A stretch of DNA of 64,000 nucleotides from contig JAGYVD010000001.1 in NCBI GenBank assembly GCA_021209875.1, forward strand, positions 5,146,001-5,210,000. Direction: 5' to 3'. Both the position numbers and the translations under genes were made by a program. Shown here one piece after another: positions 10,764 through 23,842 of this stretch. The DNA is from Rosellinia necatrix. Taxonomy: Eukaryota; Ascomycota; Sordariomycetes; Xylariales; Xylariaceae. The notes under the pieces were generated by a model. The model saw only the letters and a program-made list of their open reading frames with translations, ran no database searches and was not told the DNA's origin. The stretch's first letter is position 1. Every line of letters starts with the position of its first letter.

Positions 10764-11136
10764 CTTGAAATGCTTTGGCTTTACGACTTTCCTGAATACA
10801 ATAGACGAGAAGTAGACTGAGGTCGATGAAGAAAAGAGACAAAGCTCTGAACAGGCGGCTGGGAATTGGCCGCCTTTACATAGTGAGTGCCTAATGGTAG
10901 GCATCATAAACAGCTCTCCACAGTTTGTCCGGCGCTACACCTTTTCACCGGGTTCGTAACAATCACAAATTCCTTGGTCATCGTATGTTGACTATCGGAT
11001 CTCCGTGCCGAATCCGGGCATTACTCCATATTAGCCGGGCATTTGGTACCATATGTTGAAGAAAAGTACGGGGCGTCGTACGCATTGGATTTGCGCACCA
11101 GGTCGTCTAGTGTATGATTTGCTATAACCTCACCTG

Positions 11137-11198
11137 TAAGTGGTGGATCAAACGCCGATTACTGGGATATTCTCAATCATAAGTGGTGGATTAAACGC
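11137..11198. promoter_or_regulatory. pair of 19-bp direct repeats upstream of the secreted-protein gene
   Basis: TAAGTGGTGGATCAAACGC at 11137-11155 recurs at 11180-11198 with a single C/T difference, 43 bp apart. They lie about 375-435 bp upstream of the start at 10763. Two near-identical copies at this spacing could be a transcription-factor site pair, or a remnant of a duplicated fragment. Confidence 0.35.
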
Positions 11199-12902
11199 TT
11201 GACCGCCAAAGCGCTGTAGACTGGATAGAGCGTACGTGTATCTGTAATCAGTATCTACTTGGCAAACGTAATGTAACATCAGCGTAATATATTAGAGTTC
11301 AACAACCGCTACTTAGTTATTGTCAATTAATACCTAGCATCCATGAACTCACCGCATTGCTTTGGATATCGAATCCATATGTGGGCAGATTTGATCCTCA
11401 GACATCACTATCCATTATCTCCTGATCAACCGCACCAGCACATTGATGACCTTCATGCGAAGCGGAGCGTAGACGACGCAAATCGGAGCACAGGGTGAAG
11501 TCTGGTCACCAGTCGGTAGCAGATACGTAGGAGGTAGACAGTAATATGAGGGGTGAGGGGGGCAAGGGCTCAGTTCCATTGATTCCCCAACTTCTTCAAT
11601 ATATGGAAATCCTTTATATATTAGATTCGATATGATTACAGGCGTAAATGTATGGCTCTAACCTACGTAGCACTGATTTAATACCCTAACCGTGGTCTCT
11701 ACACAAGTGGCGACTTATAGCCCACAAGATGAGCCTTTGATACTTTAAACAAGACACCTAGTACAAACACCAGCTAGGTGACGTGACACATAAATGCAAA
11801 TATTACGTCGTCGCTCGATGTCAGTAATCGAATGATAAAAATGGCCTGACTATAGTCATTAGAATTTCAGGAGATATCCAGCACGAAATTTCGCACGAGT
11901 CTCACGATTATCTATAAGGCCATTGGTGATGACGCATTCGGCACGGCCTTTTAACTTTATCGGGGGAATCTCGATGAGATGCGCAGCCCCTCAGCCATCC
12001 AATACGAAGGTTTCGGAAGTATCGTAGCTCTCATCGACAGAACGAAGTTACTAGTGGAGGCTAGCAGGATTGGAAGCCTTTCTGACACAAAAGTTAAGCA
12101 CACCAAGAACGAAGTTTGTCGAAAATTTCAATTATGGAGGATGAAATTTCACGCCGTAGCACGATATGAGCTTCCCTAGCCGTAGTGTTGGTCGACTCTT
12201 TCGAGCAAGACGTCTCAGTTTGTCTGGTAAGGTTTTCCAAAGCGTGTATATTATATGCTCGCACACTATTGTGTTTAGACAACCCACATCATACCTAGAT
12301 AACCCAATACCAGCTTATGGTTACACGGAAGGAGCCGAGAATACCGACCATTGTGGATTTCCCCATATCCTTCCGCCCGCGATTATTGGTAACACAGCAA
12401 GGAGCCAAGTCTCTTTATGGCTGTAGGTCATACGGCAACTCCAAGTGCCGCGTTTATGATATGAATTAGTCACCAACCCATTATTCAGGTATGTAAGCTT
12501 TAATAATGTGAGAATGACAAAAAAGGGGAGCTAAAAGGATAAGATTTGCATCAATAGTAAGGAAGAGTGATGAAAAGGGGATGGGGAAACATGTACTGTA
12601 CGTCGTTACGGCTTCATAGGTCGGGTTTTAGGTATATCCCCGCCATAGGCAACCTATACTTCTCAATAAAGATTCTCTACGTGCAATATGGCTAGATTGA
12701 TTCCACCACCGGCAGCGTATAAAACATCAGAAGTAAGACAGTTTCAACTTTTGGTTTGAGGAATAGCTTATCGTAGCTCAAGATTGCTATTATCCTGTAG
12801 ACATGGAGTTAATGAAGAGTTAGGATATAACCCATTCTAAATGGGCTAGAGCCCGACGTGAGCCTAAAAAACGCAACGGTGATCGTTAAATAGCTTGATA
12901 TG
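11199..12902. other. gene-free stretch up to the first LTR element
   Basis: Moderately AT-rich sequence with only short, non-conserved reading frames (for example 11979-12179). I see no gene, RNA or repeat pair. It is the left flank of the RIP island. Confidence 0.4.
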
Positions 12903-13211
12903 TGTGACAAGGCTTGGCTTAGAAGGGTAATAATTGCTTTATATTTATAATAATTTTTTTTTGTTTTAAGAAGCGATGTGGAAAAAAGGAAGAAGATCTA
13001 GCTATTTTAGCTTGGGCTGTTATTTATGCCCGATTTTTATATAGTAAGTTTTTATAGTTTAAATTCTTATTTTTATAAGTAGTTAGTTAATTTTTTAGCT
13101 TTATATATGTTAGTTTTTTTAATATGTTGTTGTTTTTTAACAAGTATTTTAGTATTTTTTTTAGTTTTTTTTAAGTTTAGCGTATTTATAGTATTAGTAG
13201 TCCGTATAATA
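12903..13211 (-). repeat. left LTR, first element (309 bp)
   Basis: It begins TGTGACAAGG and ends GTCCGTATAATA, where the right copy reads GTCCGTGTAACA. Relative to the right copy it has mostly lost C (C-to-T on the plus strand) in its second half, while its first half keeps more G. Confidence 0.85.
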
Positions 13212-16200
13212 TAATTTTTTTTTTAAAGCTTGTTTTTAAAGCAGTAATTTATTAAGTTATATAGTTATTAGCTGGTTTGTTTAAATATTATTAGTAGTAT
13301 TTTTTAACTAGTTTTTTAACGTTTTTATTTTTAAAATGTTTATAAAGTTTTTAAGTTTAATATTATTTAATAAGCTAACTTTTTTATTTAATTAAATATT
13401 TAATATAATTTTAAGTTTTTAAAAGTTTATAATTTATTTTATTTAATAGTTTTTAGCTTTTATTAAGTCTGTTTTTATAAAACTTAGTTAAAATTAAGCT
13501 ATACTTAATTATTAACGCAATAAAGCTTTATAAATAAAATATAAAATAAATTATAAAATTTTTATTTTTAAGTAATATTAATTTAACAGCGGTAAAAAAT
13601 TATTTTTTATTTAAAAAGTTTAAGCATTTTTTGTTAAGCTTTTAACAAGCTGTTTTATTTTAATATTATAAACGTTTAATATTATTAGCTAATTTTTATA
13701 TATATAAGCGTTTTAAATTATTATTTATTAGTTTATTTTTTATTTAGCTTTAGTTTTTTTAAATATTTTTTACGTTTTTATAGATTTTAATTATTTAGTA
13801 TATATATAAAATATTTTTAAGTTATATGAAGTTTTATAAAAAATTATAAATTATTAAATAAAAGCTATAATTTATAAAAAAGTTATATATAATAATGCTA
13901 ATATTATATTATTATATATAAATTCTATTATAAAAATAAGTTTTTTAGTTAAATATTTTATAGTTTATAAAGCTTGCAGATAAACTTTAAAAGTTTAATT
14001 AAGTCGTTTAATCTATTTATTAGTTTAAAAATAAAAAGCTATATTTATTTTGTTTTTATATTTATTAGCTTAAAATTTTTTTTATAAATAAAAATAAACT
14101 TAAAATTTTTATTAAAAATAATATTAAAAATATTTTATAAAGCTTTTAATATGTTTTAATAAATATTTAAATAAAGTTTTCTATTTTTTGCTGTTTTTTT
14201 AAAAGTATAAAATAAGCTATTTTAATAAACAGGTCTATTATTATTTATATAAAGTTATACTTGTTAAATAATAATAAATTAATTATAAAATTTATTATTA
14301 TTAATTGCTAAAGTTTATAATATAACTTTATAAGTTATAATTATTTATAAAAAAATATTGTAAAAGTTTATTTTATTAGTATTTTAAATATTTATAAACA
14401 TATTTTTTATTAATTTTTTAAACCTGGCTATTAAAAGTTTTTAATAATAAGTTCTAAAGTTTTATTTATTTTTATATAACTAGCTATTTTTATATCGTGT
14501 TTAAATTTTAATATATTTTATTAAAAAGATTTTAATATTTAAAAACTTTTTTTTTATAAAATAGCTTATTAATTTTTTCGATATTTTTTTTTAAAGTTAT
14601 AATTTATATTTAATACTTTAGGTTTTTAAAAGCGGCTTTTTTAACTTTTTAAATAAAAAATTCTGTTTATACAGGCGTTTTAAAACTATATAATCTAGCT
14701 GATATAATAATAACTGCTAGAGCTGCTAGAAATAATAAGCTATATAAATAAAAAAAATGTTTATTTTATAAAACTAATATAATCAGCTGGGTTTTAGTTT
14801 TTTTTTTTTTAAACGGTGCTATTTTAAACATAATAAAATATCTGCTTTTTTATTCTGTTGTTTTAATTAATAATTTATAATAAACTAATAAAATAATAAC
14901 TATTAAAACTATTTTGTTTATTATTTATTAAAAACTTTTGCTGTTATAAAATATGTTAAGTTTTAATAATTTAAATATATTTTTATTTAATGTTTAGTTT
15001 TTTTAAATATTGTTTTTATTTATTAAATAAATTTATAATAGCAAGTAGTTTTTTATTATATATTTTATAATTTATTTTAACAAGCATTAGTTTTTATAAA
15101 TAAAAATAATAAGTTTTAATTTATTATTATTATTTTTTATAATAAAACTATTTTTAAAGCAAAGTTAAAAACATTTATTTTTATATATAATATTTTTACC
15201 GGATTAAAATATATAAGTATTAATATTTTTATAAACTGTTTTTTAATTTTATAAAATGCTGCGTTTATAAGTTTTTTTTATTGCTATTTTTTTTTATTTA
15301 ATTTGTTTTTATTTATTAAAAGTTTTATAACTTCTAAAAACTTAAAAATAAAACATCAATAAAAATTAATAAAACTTATAAACTATTAGCATTTTTAAAA
15401 TTAGTTAATATTTATTATTTTTAATATATTATATTTTGTTTTTAATTATTAAGATTTTATCTGTTTTAATAATATATTTTAAAATTTTTATTTTTAAACC
15501 TGTTATTTATATTTTTAAAAACAACAGCTAAATTATATTTTATTAGTTTTTTAAATTTTTTTAATTAATACGTTATGTTTTTTATTATATCAGCATATAT
15601 TAGCAGGTTATTTAAATATATTAAAAGTTTTATATCGATAAAGTTTTAAAATAAATAGTTTATTATAAATTAGAAAATAAATAAAGCGTTAATAAGTTTT
15701 ATAAATATAACGTTATATTTAAACAGGCTATATTTATAACAAAAAGCAGGTTTTTACTTATGTTTTTTTTTAATATAAACTAAATAGAATTTTAATTTCA
15801 AGTTTATTTTAAAAAACTATTATATAGTTTATAACTTTGTTTATAGCTTATTAATTAAAAGGATAAAATATTAAATAAGCATTATTATGCTGTTAAAGCT
15901 TTAATAGTTAATAATTAGTTATAAAAATTATTAAAGTTTTTTTTTATAAACATAAAAAATATTATATAAAATAGTTAATTTTTTATTTTGCTAGTATTAA
16001 ATATTTTTTTAGCTAGAGTTTTAATATTTTTAATTTTTATATATTTATAATATATAGCGGTTTTTATAAAAAGTTTTTTTTTTATTAAGTTAATGCTATA
16101 ATTTTATAGTTAATAATCCAGCAGTTTATATGCAGCTGTTTTAAATATAATAAGTAAAAATTTTTAAAATTTAATAAATATTTAATTAAAAGCAGCTTTT

Positions 16201-19200
16201 ATAACCGCTTATATTAAAGCTATATTAAAATTTAAAAGTTTTAAAAATATTTTATTAATGCAGTTTTTTAACAATAAAAAATAAAATTAGATTTTTTATA
16301 GTTTTAAAATATTTTATAAGTTTATATTTTATTATTTATTAGTTAAAAAATATAATATTATATTTTTGTTTATATTAATTAATTTAAAAAAGCTTTATAA
16401 AATAATTTTTCTAGTGCTATAATACCAGGTTTTTAATATAATATCTGCTGCTATTATAACTATAAAAAGTATTAAAACTTATTATTAGTTTAAAGATTTG
16501 TTGTTTAATAATAAAAGCTTTTATTTTTATATTTTTATAAAAATATTATTAAAACTAATATATTTATGTTTAAAAGTATTTAGATTAAATGTTTTTTATT
16601 ATTATATAATAATATTATTAATATAATAAAGCGTGTTTTAATACGAAGTTCTAAATATTATTATTTATTAAGCTAGAAGTTTTCTAGCTCAAAGGTTTAT
16701 TTAATCTTATAAATATAAAGCGTATTTTTATATAGCCTGTTATTTTTATAAAATGTAGCACAGCAAGTATTTAAAAATTTAAGTCTGATTTAATGTTAGT
16801 CCTGATTTTTATAAATAAAGCAGCGGTAGGCTAAATAGTAATAACGTTAACTTTAGTTTTTTTAAGCAGTAGCGCTGCTTTTTTTATAGCTTTTTGTTTA
16901 TTTCTAGTGTTTATAGTATTAATAATAGAGATTTTTTTAAGCGCAAGTAAGTTTTTTTTTAAATGTTTTTTTTAACGAAATATTTTAATATATAATAATT
17001 AAATCGATTATATTGCTAGTAGTTAATTTTGTTTTATTTTTGTTTATTAATAATAGTTTAATCGACTTTTTTAAAAGTGTTAGTTATATTAGTTTATTAT
17101 TTATTTTTTAAGTCTGATTTAAGCTTATTTTTGTTTTTTTTAAGCTTATTTTTTTTTAAAAATTAATCTGCAGCTAAATTAAAGCGACTTTTTCTGTTAT
17201 AATATAGTAGGCCCAACTTTAAAAGCTTTATTGTTAAAACAAGCTTATTTTTTAACGTTAATAATAACCTAGGGTTAATAAATATAATTTTATAAATTTG
17301 TTTAGTTTTATAAACTGCTTTTAAAAATTTATTGTTATTTTTTAAAATTGCTTTTTTTTAAAAATAAATTAATTTAGTAATTTTGTTAAAAGCATTTTTA
17401 AAATATAGTTTTAATATATAATATTAAACTATTAGATTTTTTATTAAAGTTTATTATTTTTGTTAAATATTATAATATATTTTTATTATATTTAAAACTT
17501 ATTATTTTTTTATGTTCTAATGTTTTAACAAAAGTTTTTAAAACGTTTTTAAAAGTTATAAAATATAACTTTTAATTATTTATTAATTTTATTATTTATA
17601 TTTAATTAATTTTTATTAATATTATATTTAATTTTATTTATTAATAAAAAGCTTATTTAATTAATTTAAGTTTAATTAGTATAGAAGCTGTTTTTATATA
17701 ACTTAATATATACTTTTATTTTAATAAGCCAAGGCTTAAATTTAAAAAAGTCTTTTTTATTATATTATAATAAAAGTTTTAAATAAACAGAGTTTATTAT
17801 AAAAAATAGTTATATTAAACGTTTAAAAGCTTTTATTAGCCGATTTTTAAGTTTAAGTGTTTTATTATTAAAACAACTTAGATTATTTTAAAAAAGTTTA
17901 AAAAGTTTTTAGCTGCTGCTAAAGTTGTTATTATTATTATTAAAAGCTTTAAATAAATTATCGTTATTTAAATCTTTATAATTTAAACTATAAAAGTTTT
18001 TTTTATTACTATTAGCAGCTGTTATATATAAGCTGGTTTTTGCTAAATTAAATTATATATAAACGTTTTAAGCTATTTATTAAGCTTATGCTTTTTTAAA
18101 AAACGCTAGAGATAGTTTTTTTTTTGTTTAGTTTTAAAAAATAAATATTTTATAAAAAGTCGTGTATTAAAAGCAGGATTGCTAATAAAAACATTTAACG
18201 TTTAAGTTTAAGCCTGCTGTTTAAAATAGTTTATTATAGATTAAATATTAATTTTATAATTAGCTGCTATTTAAGCTTTAGTTTTTTATGCTATTTAGTT
18301 AGCAAAGCTTTTAAACTTTTTAATTTATTTGCAGGTATTTATATTTTAAGCAGAGCTAACGTATTTTTTAGTTAAAAGTTGCTTAATTTAAAATTTTTTT
18401 TGTTTAGCTTAATAAATAATAATTTGTTAGAATATTTATTATTGTTTAACAGACTAAAATAACTTTTATAAAACATAAAAATATTAAATAGCTGTTTTTT
18501 TTAAACAAGTAATAGCTTTTTTTTAAGCATTATTATTTTAAGTAGCTTAAGCAATCATATTTTAAATTTTTTAAAAAAAAACGTTGCTAGTTTTAATTAT
18601 ATATTTTTAAAAGTTATAAGTTTAAACTTTAATAACTTTAATATAATTTTATATAAAATAGCTTATTATTAAATAAAATTATTAAATATTATTATATTAT
18701 TTTTATAAAACATTTTAATTAATTTAATTAATATTAGTTATATATTATATAAATTGCTAGATATTTTTATAAATATTATAATATATTTTATAAAGCTTTT
18801 TATTTATAGCTTTAAAAATTTAATAATTTTATTGTTATAAATAAATAAACATCGTTGATAATTATATTAAACTTAAAAAGTTATATAATATAAGTTGTTT
18901 TTAAATAAAAAAACTAAATTTTTTAAAAACTATAAACAGTTTATAATATTAAAGCTTATAATTATTTTAAAACTTATAAAAATATGTTTAAAGTTTAATT
19001 TTATAAACCGTTAAAAAACAAAAAATAAAAATAAATTTTTTAAAACTAGTAGTAAAAAAAAGTATAACAAAAAATCGTTTTTTTAGCTTTTTAAGCCGTT
19101 AAAAACGTAGCGCTAGAATATTAAAAAATAAAAAGCTTAATTATTTTAGTTTAGCTAAAATATTTTTAATAAAAAAAAGCTAGTTTATTTTATTAGCAAG

Positions 19201-19582
19201 CTAAATAAAGTTCTAGTTATAAATTTAAAATTGTTTTAATATATTTAATTATATTATTTTTATAGCAGTTATATTTATATTTTTATTGTTTTATTTTTAT
19301 TAGAAAAATTAACTAAGTTTTTTTTATTTATTGTTGTTTTATTTTTTTTTAAATTTATTTTTAAACTTATTAAATTTTTTTAATAGTTTGTTTTTATTAT
19401 AAAAGTTTTTAAAAAAATAAAGTTTATTGTAAATATAAGCTAAAAAATAGTTTTATTAATCAGATAATATTAAAAAGTTGTTTTAAATAGTTATAAAGTT
19501 TAATAATATATATATATTTATAAAAGCAGGTGCAAAAGTTTTATAAATACTAAAGGTTTTTTTTAAAAAAAAAAAGATTATT

Positions 19583-19892
19583 TATAAAAAAGTTTAGCTT
19601 AAAAAAGTAATAATTGCTTTATATTTATAATAATTTTTTTTTGTTTTAAAAAGCGATATAAAAAAAAAAAAAAAAAATCTAGCTATTTTAGCTCGGGCTG
19701 CTATTTATACCCGATTTTTATATAATAAGTTTTTACAGTTTAAATTCTTATTTCTACAAGTAATTAATTAACTTTCTAGCTTTATATATATTAGCTTTTT
19801 TAATACGTTATTGTTTTTTAACAGATATTTTAATATTCTTTTTAGTCTTTTTTAAGCTTAGCGTATTTATGGCACCAGTGGTCCGTGTAACA
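19583..19892 (-). repeat. right LTR, first element (310 bp)
   Basis: This copy aligns end to end with the left LTR. Its outer (right) half keeps original C and G bases, for example GGCACCAGTGGTCC near 19871, whereas its inner half is mutated mainly G-to-A. It ends in CA at 19891-19892. Confidence 0.85.
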
Positions 19893-21138
19893 ATATAAAG
19901 CCTCTGCTAACTTATCATTATAAAACCCTAATATTCTGTTTAACTATTCATGATAATGATAGTACGTTATATATATCTATATTATCTCAAATAAGGATCA
20001 AATTATTATAACATATTATTTTACTCAATATGTTTTACCTGGTTGTAATCATAAATTGATTTTGGGCTAACTAGTTATAAACAGATGGCAAAGTTTGAGG
20101 CAGAGGGTTTCTCTCACAATTTTACATATTGCTAGATTATCTGCTTGTTCTTGTTCCCGAATACCTTACTCTAAAAGGAACAATAAACAATTATAGTTTC
20201 CCGCCTGTTTCGCAACTGCGTAGGTGGGCAGTGCTAAGTACCCATCGAGAGGAGGTAACAAACCCGGTTGGATGTGTGCCACCAGCCACGTAAACAAGCC
20301 ACTAAGCAGCCACACAAATAGGGTCAAGTATAGTCAACGGTAGCATGCTAACACTACATATATTATTAATAACTGCAACATTTGAACAAAGTTAAGTATG
20401 TCTGTTGTAATGGTTATGTAGCTAATCTATTTTAAGTCAACATACTACATGTTCTTGATTGTTGAATAATTTACGTAATATGGACAGCGGGTATTAGATG
20501 GTGTAATAGCCTACTCGTGGGCAGGTAATGTTCCGGAAATAAAGCAACACATAGGTTTTGTATCTTGTTAGGAACACGCTGAGCGTGAAGTGGCATGCTA
20601 TGCTGACGCCAGCTAAGCTTCTCAATCAATGCACTTCATGCCTCCGTTGTTTGTAACACGAGATAATACCATGCTTGATGCAAGTCAGATGGGATATTTA
20701 GTAAGATTGGCGTTCCCAAGAGCGTTAGAGGCCTACAGATTAAGTTGAGCTGACCGGGTATATCTGATGAGGGGAAATCAAGCTTTTACGATCTCTTGAC
20801 CCTTGAGCCTGATTGGCTAGATCGTTCGTTGTGTGGTATCATGGCCAGTTGCTAGTCAATGCCAGTGTCGTGTAATGCATACCTAGGTTAGGTAGTTGAG
20901 CGGCTGCTTGGTAATTGTATGGAGTGACAGATGTGAAATACTACTTCTGGATTCAGTGTCAGCTTTTAGAGGCATTACTCAGAGGAGAGAAGCAGGATCG
21001 AGGCCCTGGCCAGCTGAGTGAATATCTACTTATTTAACCAGAGCCAACCTCATAAATAATGGCATATTTGGAAGTCTTGAATCATCGCAGACTCATCGAC
21101 ACCACACATTCCCTGACCAGTCCCCATTCACCAAGAAT
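19893..21138. other. gene-free spacer between RIP island and lyase gene
   Basis: Composition returns abruptly to near-normal. No reading frame of note is present. The last 100 bp hold a TATA-like ATAAATAA near 21051 and a C/A-rich leader, and so probably include the promoter of the lyase gene. Confidence 0.4.
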
Positions 21139-22042
21139 ATGAAGCTCATCAACAGCTTCACCCTCCTCGCCTCTTTGGGCATGGCCGAGGCTGCTCTCAA
21201 CCCCAATTGTGCACCGGGCGGCAATTTCGACCTTAGTAAATGGGAGCTTCAACTCCCCATAGGCAACGGCTCACCACAGATCGTCGCACCAGCCCAGCTC
21301 GTGGGCTGTAACGGCTATCAAGATCCCGGGCACCATTACTTCTTCACAGAGAGCGGCGATGGTGCACTCGTAATGAAGGCGCCCGGCAGCCCTTCTAAGA
21401 CCGGCTGCGTCAAATTCGCGGAGAGCCAGCACGTATGTACTCCCCTGGAGTCATTTCTCTTCCTGTTATACAAGTAGCAACTTGCGGGGGAGAGACCTTC
21501 CCTTTCAGGATGATGAGCATGTCTCGCGAGCATGCAGGGACCCTTCAATGCCGCCTACTTCACCCGAAAGAGGAACCGCTGACTCTGGCGAACTATAGTG
21601 CCGCACCGAGCTCGGGGAGAAAGCCACCTGGAGCCCCAACACGGGCACAAACAGACTCTTTGCCGATCTGGTGGGCACAAATGTGCATAATATCTGCATC
21701 GGGCAGGTGTTCCAGGCGGAGAGTGGGTTCAACAAGCCCTTCGCAGAGCTATACTACAGCAGCGACGGCAAGATTCAGTTTGGGACTGCGAAGGCCGCAG
21801 CCGGCGGGGCTGGACAAGACCTGCAGCTCCTCGGAACGGTGCCGGTGAACACGCGGTTTACGTACGAGATCCGATTCGAAGGCGGCCAACTGCTGGCGCG
21901 GATAAACAACAATGGGTTCATGCCCTTGAGAACGTACTTCACGACTCCCAAAGCGTTCTTCAAGGCAGGGAATTACAATCAGGACCTGGCGACTACGGAG
22001 ACTGCTGATCTGCATTTCTTCCAGTTGCGGATTACGCATTGA
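21139..22042 (+). CDS. secreted polysaccharide lyase family 7 (alginate-lyase-2 fold) protein
   Basis: Exons 21139-21432 and 21599-22042 are joined across a 166-bp GTATGT...TATAG intron, giving 245 residues. A signal peptide (1-18) precedes the PL7 opening NFDLSKWELQLPIG. Three active-site blocks of PL7 lyases are visible: RTEL at 100-103, GQV at 133-135, and FKAGNYNQ with tyrosine 224. PL7 enzymes cleave uronic-acid polysaccharides by beta-elimination using Arg, Gln, His and Tyr. Two positions deviate: the RTELR block reads RTELG (Gly104) and the Q-I/V-H block reads Q-V-F (Phe136), so the catalytic histidine appears missing. The protein may be inactive, a binder, or altered in mechanism. Retaining the intron would truncate it at 112 residues. 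It lies about 1.2 kb from a RIP island. Confidence 0.85.
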
Positions 22043-23842
22043 TGAGTAGTCATGTGGGCCAGCGAGGAGGGACTAGAAATTAATGAGGCAATATTGAGTC
22101 TAGAAAGCGTGATGTAGATGTAGATTAGGTGGAGAGCGGGACTTGGTCCCATGCACTGCAGCACAAGTGCCCTTAGGCTAGCCTTATCTACTTGAGTAAC
22201 CTACAGGGCCCTCAGGGTCCTTATCTAATCAGTCTATCAAGTTAGCCATCGATTCTTGGCTTCCTCTTCGAACAAAACACAACAATGCAACCTCAATTGA
22301 CTTACACAGTAGTCAACAAGAACCACAGGGTAAAATATCATCTATTTTGGCTATTTTGGGGGAGAGAGCGTGAGCCTATCTCGGGTCGCTTTTGATACGA
22401 AGCCGCTGCCAGAAGGGTAAAGTGGCTCCCAGTTACTTGTCCTTGGCATTGAATACGGTACGTGGCAGGGCTTGACAGGATTGTAAGATCAACTCATATT
22501 TCTGTTCACAATATCAGTAAGCGTCTTTCATCCTTCAGCTTCCATCTAGGCCGAGCAGATTACAAAACCCGAAGACAAACATAAAAAAGAGGGAGGTGGT
22601 AGAAAGCTTAAGAGCTGAAAATAAAAGGTTCAAGGTTCCAAAATGGAATCACTTTCCAAATGCGATGCGAAGAACGTCTTGATTGTATGGAGAGGATGGT
22701 AACCCCGGTCCTACATACTGCAGGGTTCAGCGTATTGCATTGCAGGCCATCGATATTTACTCAGAAGCCGCATGTAATTCCCAGAGACCTACGTAGTATT
22801 GGTTGAATACTAACATGGGATTTTACACTTGAAGGAAAAAGGCTTGACCACCAAATTTGGAAGTGTTGGCCAGCTACGGCGTATTCATCACCGTTGCACG
22901 CTTTCAGTACGCTCCTATCCCTATACCCTCATTAATTCATGGGATCCTGTCAATGAGATATGAAAGTGGAAGAGTGTGTTCGTCAAACCTTTTTTATACT
23001 GATCCTCTATGACGGAAAATGGAACAAGGTTAATTATCCATAGGTAGGAACAGTATTATGCATGTCAGTAATGCACCACCAAATTAGTATTGAAATCATC
23101 TCAGATTTCGCTGAATCGTTGGGCTTCTGCTCCATTTCTTTTAATGTGAAGTCAAGTTTGCCCGAATCGATTCAGTATCTTCTTACTCTTCAATTGACTA
23201 TCTAATCCGCAGTTCGTGGTATTGCAGACGTCCTGCGACCTCAATAATGCACGTCAAAGACATGCGGCCTTTTCCTGCCGATTTTAAAAAAAACACGTTG
23301 CTACTGAGGATATATATTTATTTAAAATTTACTCATACGATGGGTTGGTAGATCGATTTGAGGTTAATAGGTTAGCTATGTATACGCCGCCAAATGAGCA
23401 GCAGACAGCGAGTTTCCGAGGTTCTTTAGCATCACACCAAAGTCAACTATTCACGTCCAACCTACGGGAATTCTCCTGCGCACCGTTTTGTTGAAGCGGC
23501 GGGCTGGGGGGGGGGGGGGGCCAAATGGACCAGGTGGGCTCTTCACCCCACTAAGTTTAAGTGATAGCGGCGATAAGAGATAAGATATGTTGAAGAGTCA
23601 AAATAAATCATTTCATAGAGACCTCTCTACCTACCTACTTACCTGGTACCTACCTAGGTATCCATCTACTACCTATATGGCGTAGTTAACGGGTGTTTGT
23701 GAGATCGATTAATGAATGTGAAGGTTGCCACTATTTTAATAGGAAACGCTGACCCCGTAGCTGTACCAACGTCGCCGCGAGACGGAACTCGGTTCATGGT
23801 AACATGGTTCCGACTTTATCGTGACACTTCCTCTTCCTCGTC
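22043..23842. other. gene-free 1.8-kb spacer with a G15 tract
   Basis: No gene is supported. A 15-base G homopolymer lies at 23506-23520, and a dense cluster of TACC/CCTAGGTA motifs at about 23627-23680, roughly 160-215 bp upstream of the SUV3 start. The middle part is moderately AT-rich. Confidence 0.45.

Larger units (their letters stand above)
12903..19892 (-). mobile_element. RIP-destroyed LTR retrotransposon, about 7.0 kb
   Basis: The ends are matching direct repeats (12903-13211 and 19583-19892) that begin TG and end CA in their least mutated copies and differ almost only by G/A and C/T transitions. The flanks show a 5-bp target duplication, ATATG at 12898-12902 and ATATA at 19893-19897, the one difference being a RIP-type G-to-A. 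The interior is extremely AT-rich with no surviving reading frame, so gag/pol cannot be identified and the superfamily is unknown. Minus orientation is suggested by a T-run just inside the left LTR (a polypurine tract on the minus strand) and the mostly T-rich plus strand. Length suits a full Gypsy or Copia element. Confidence 0.85.
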
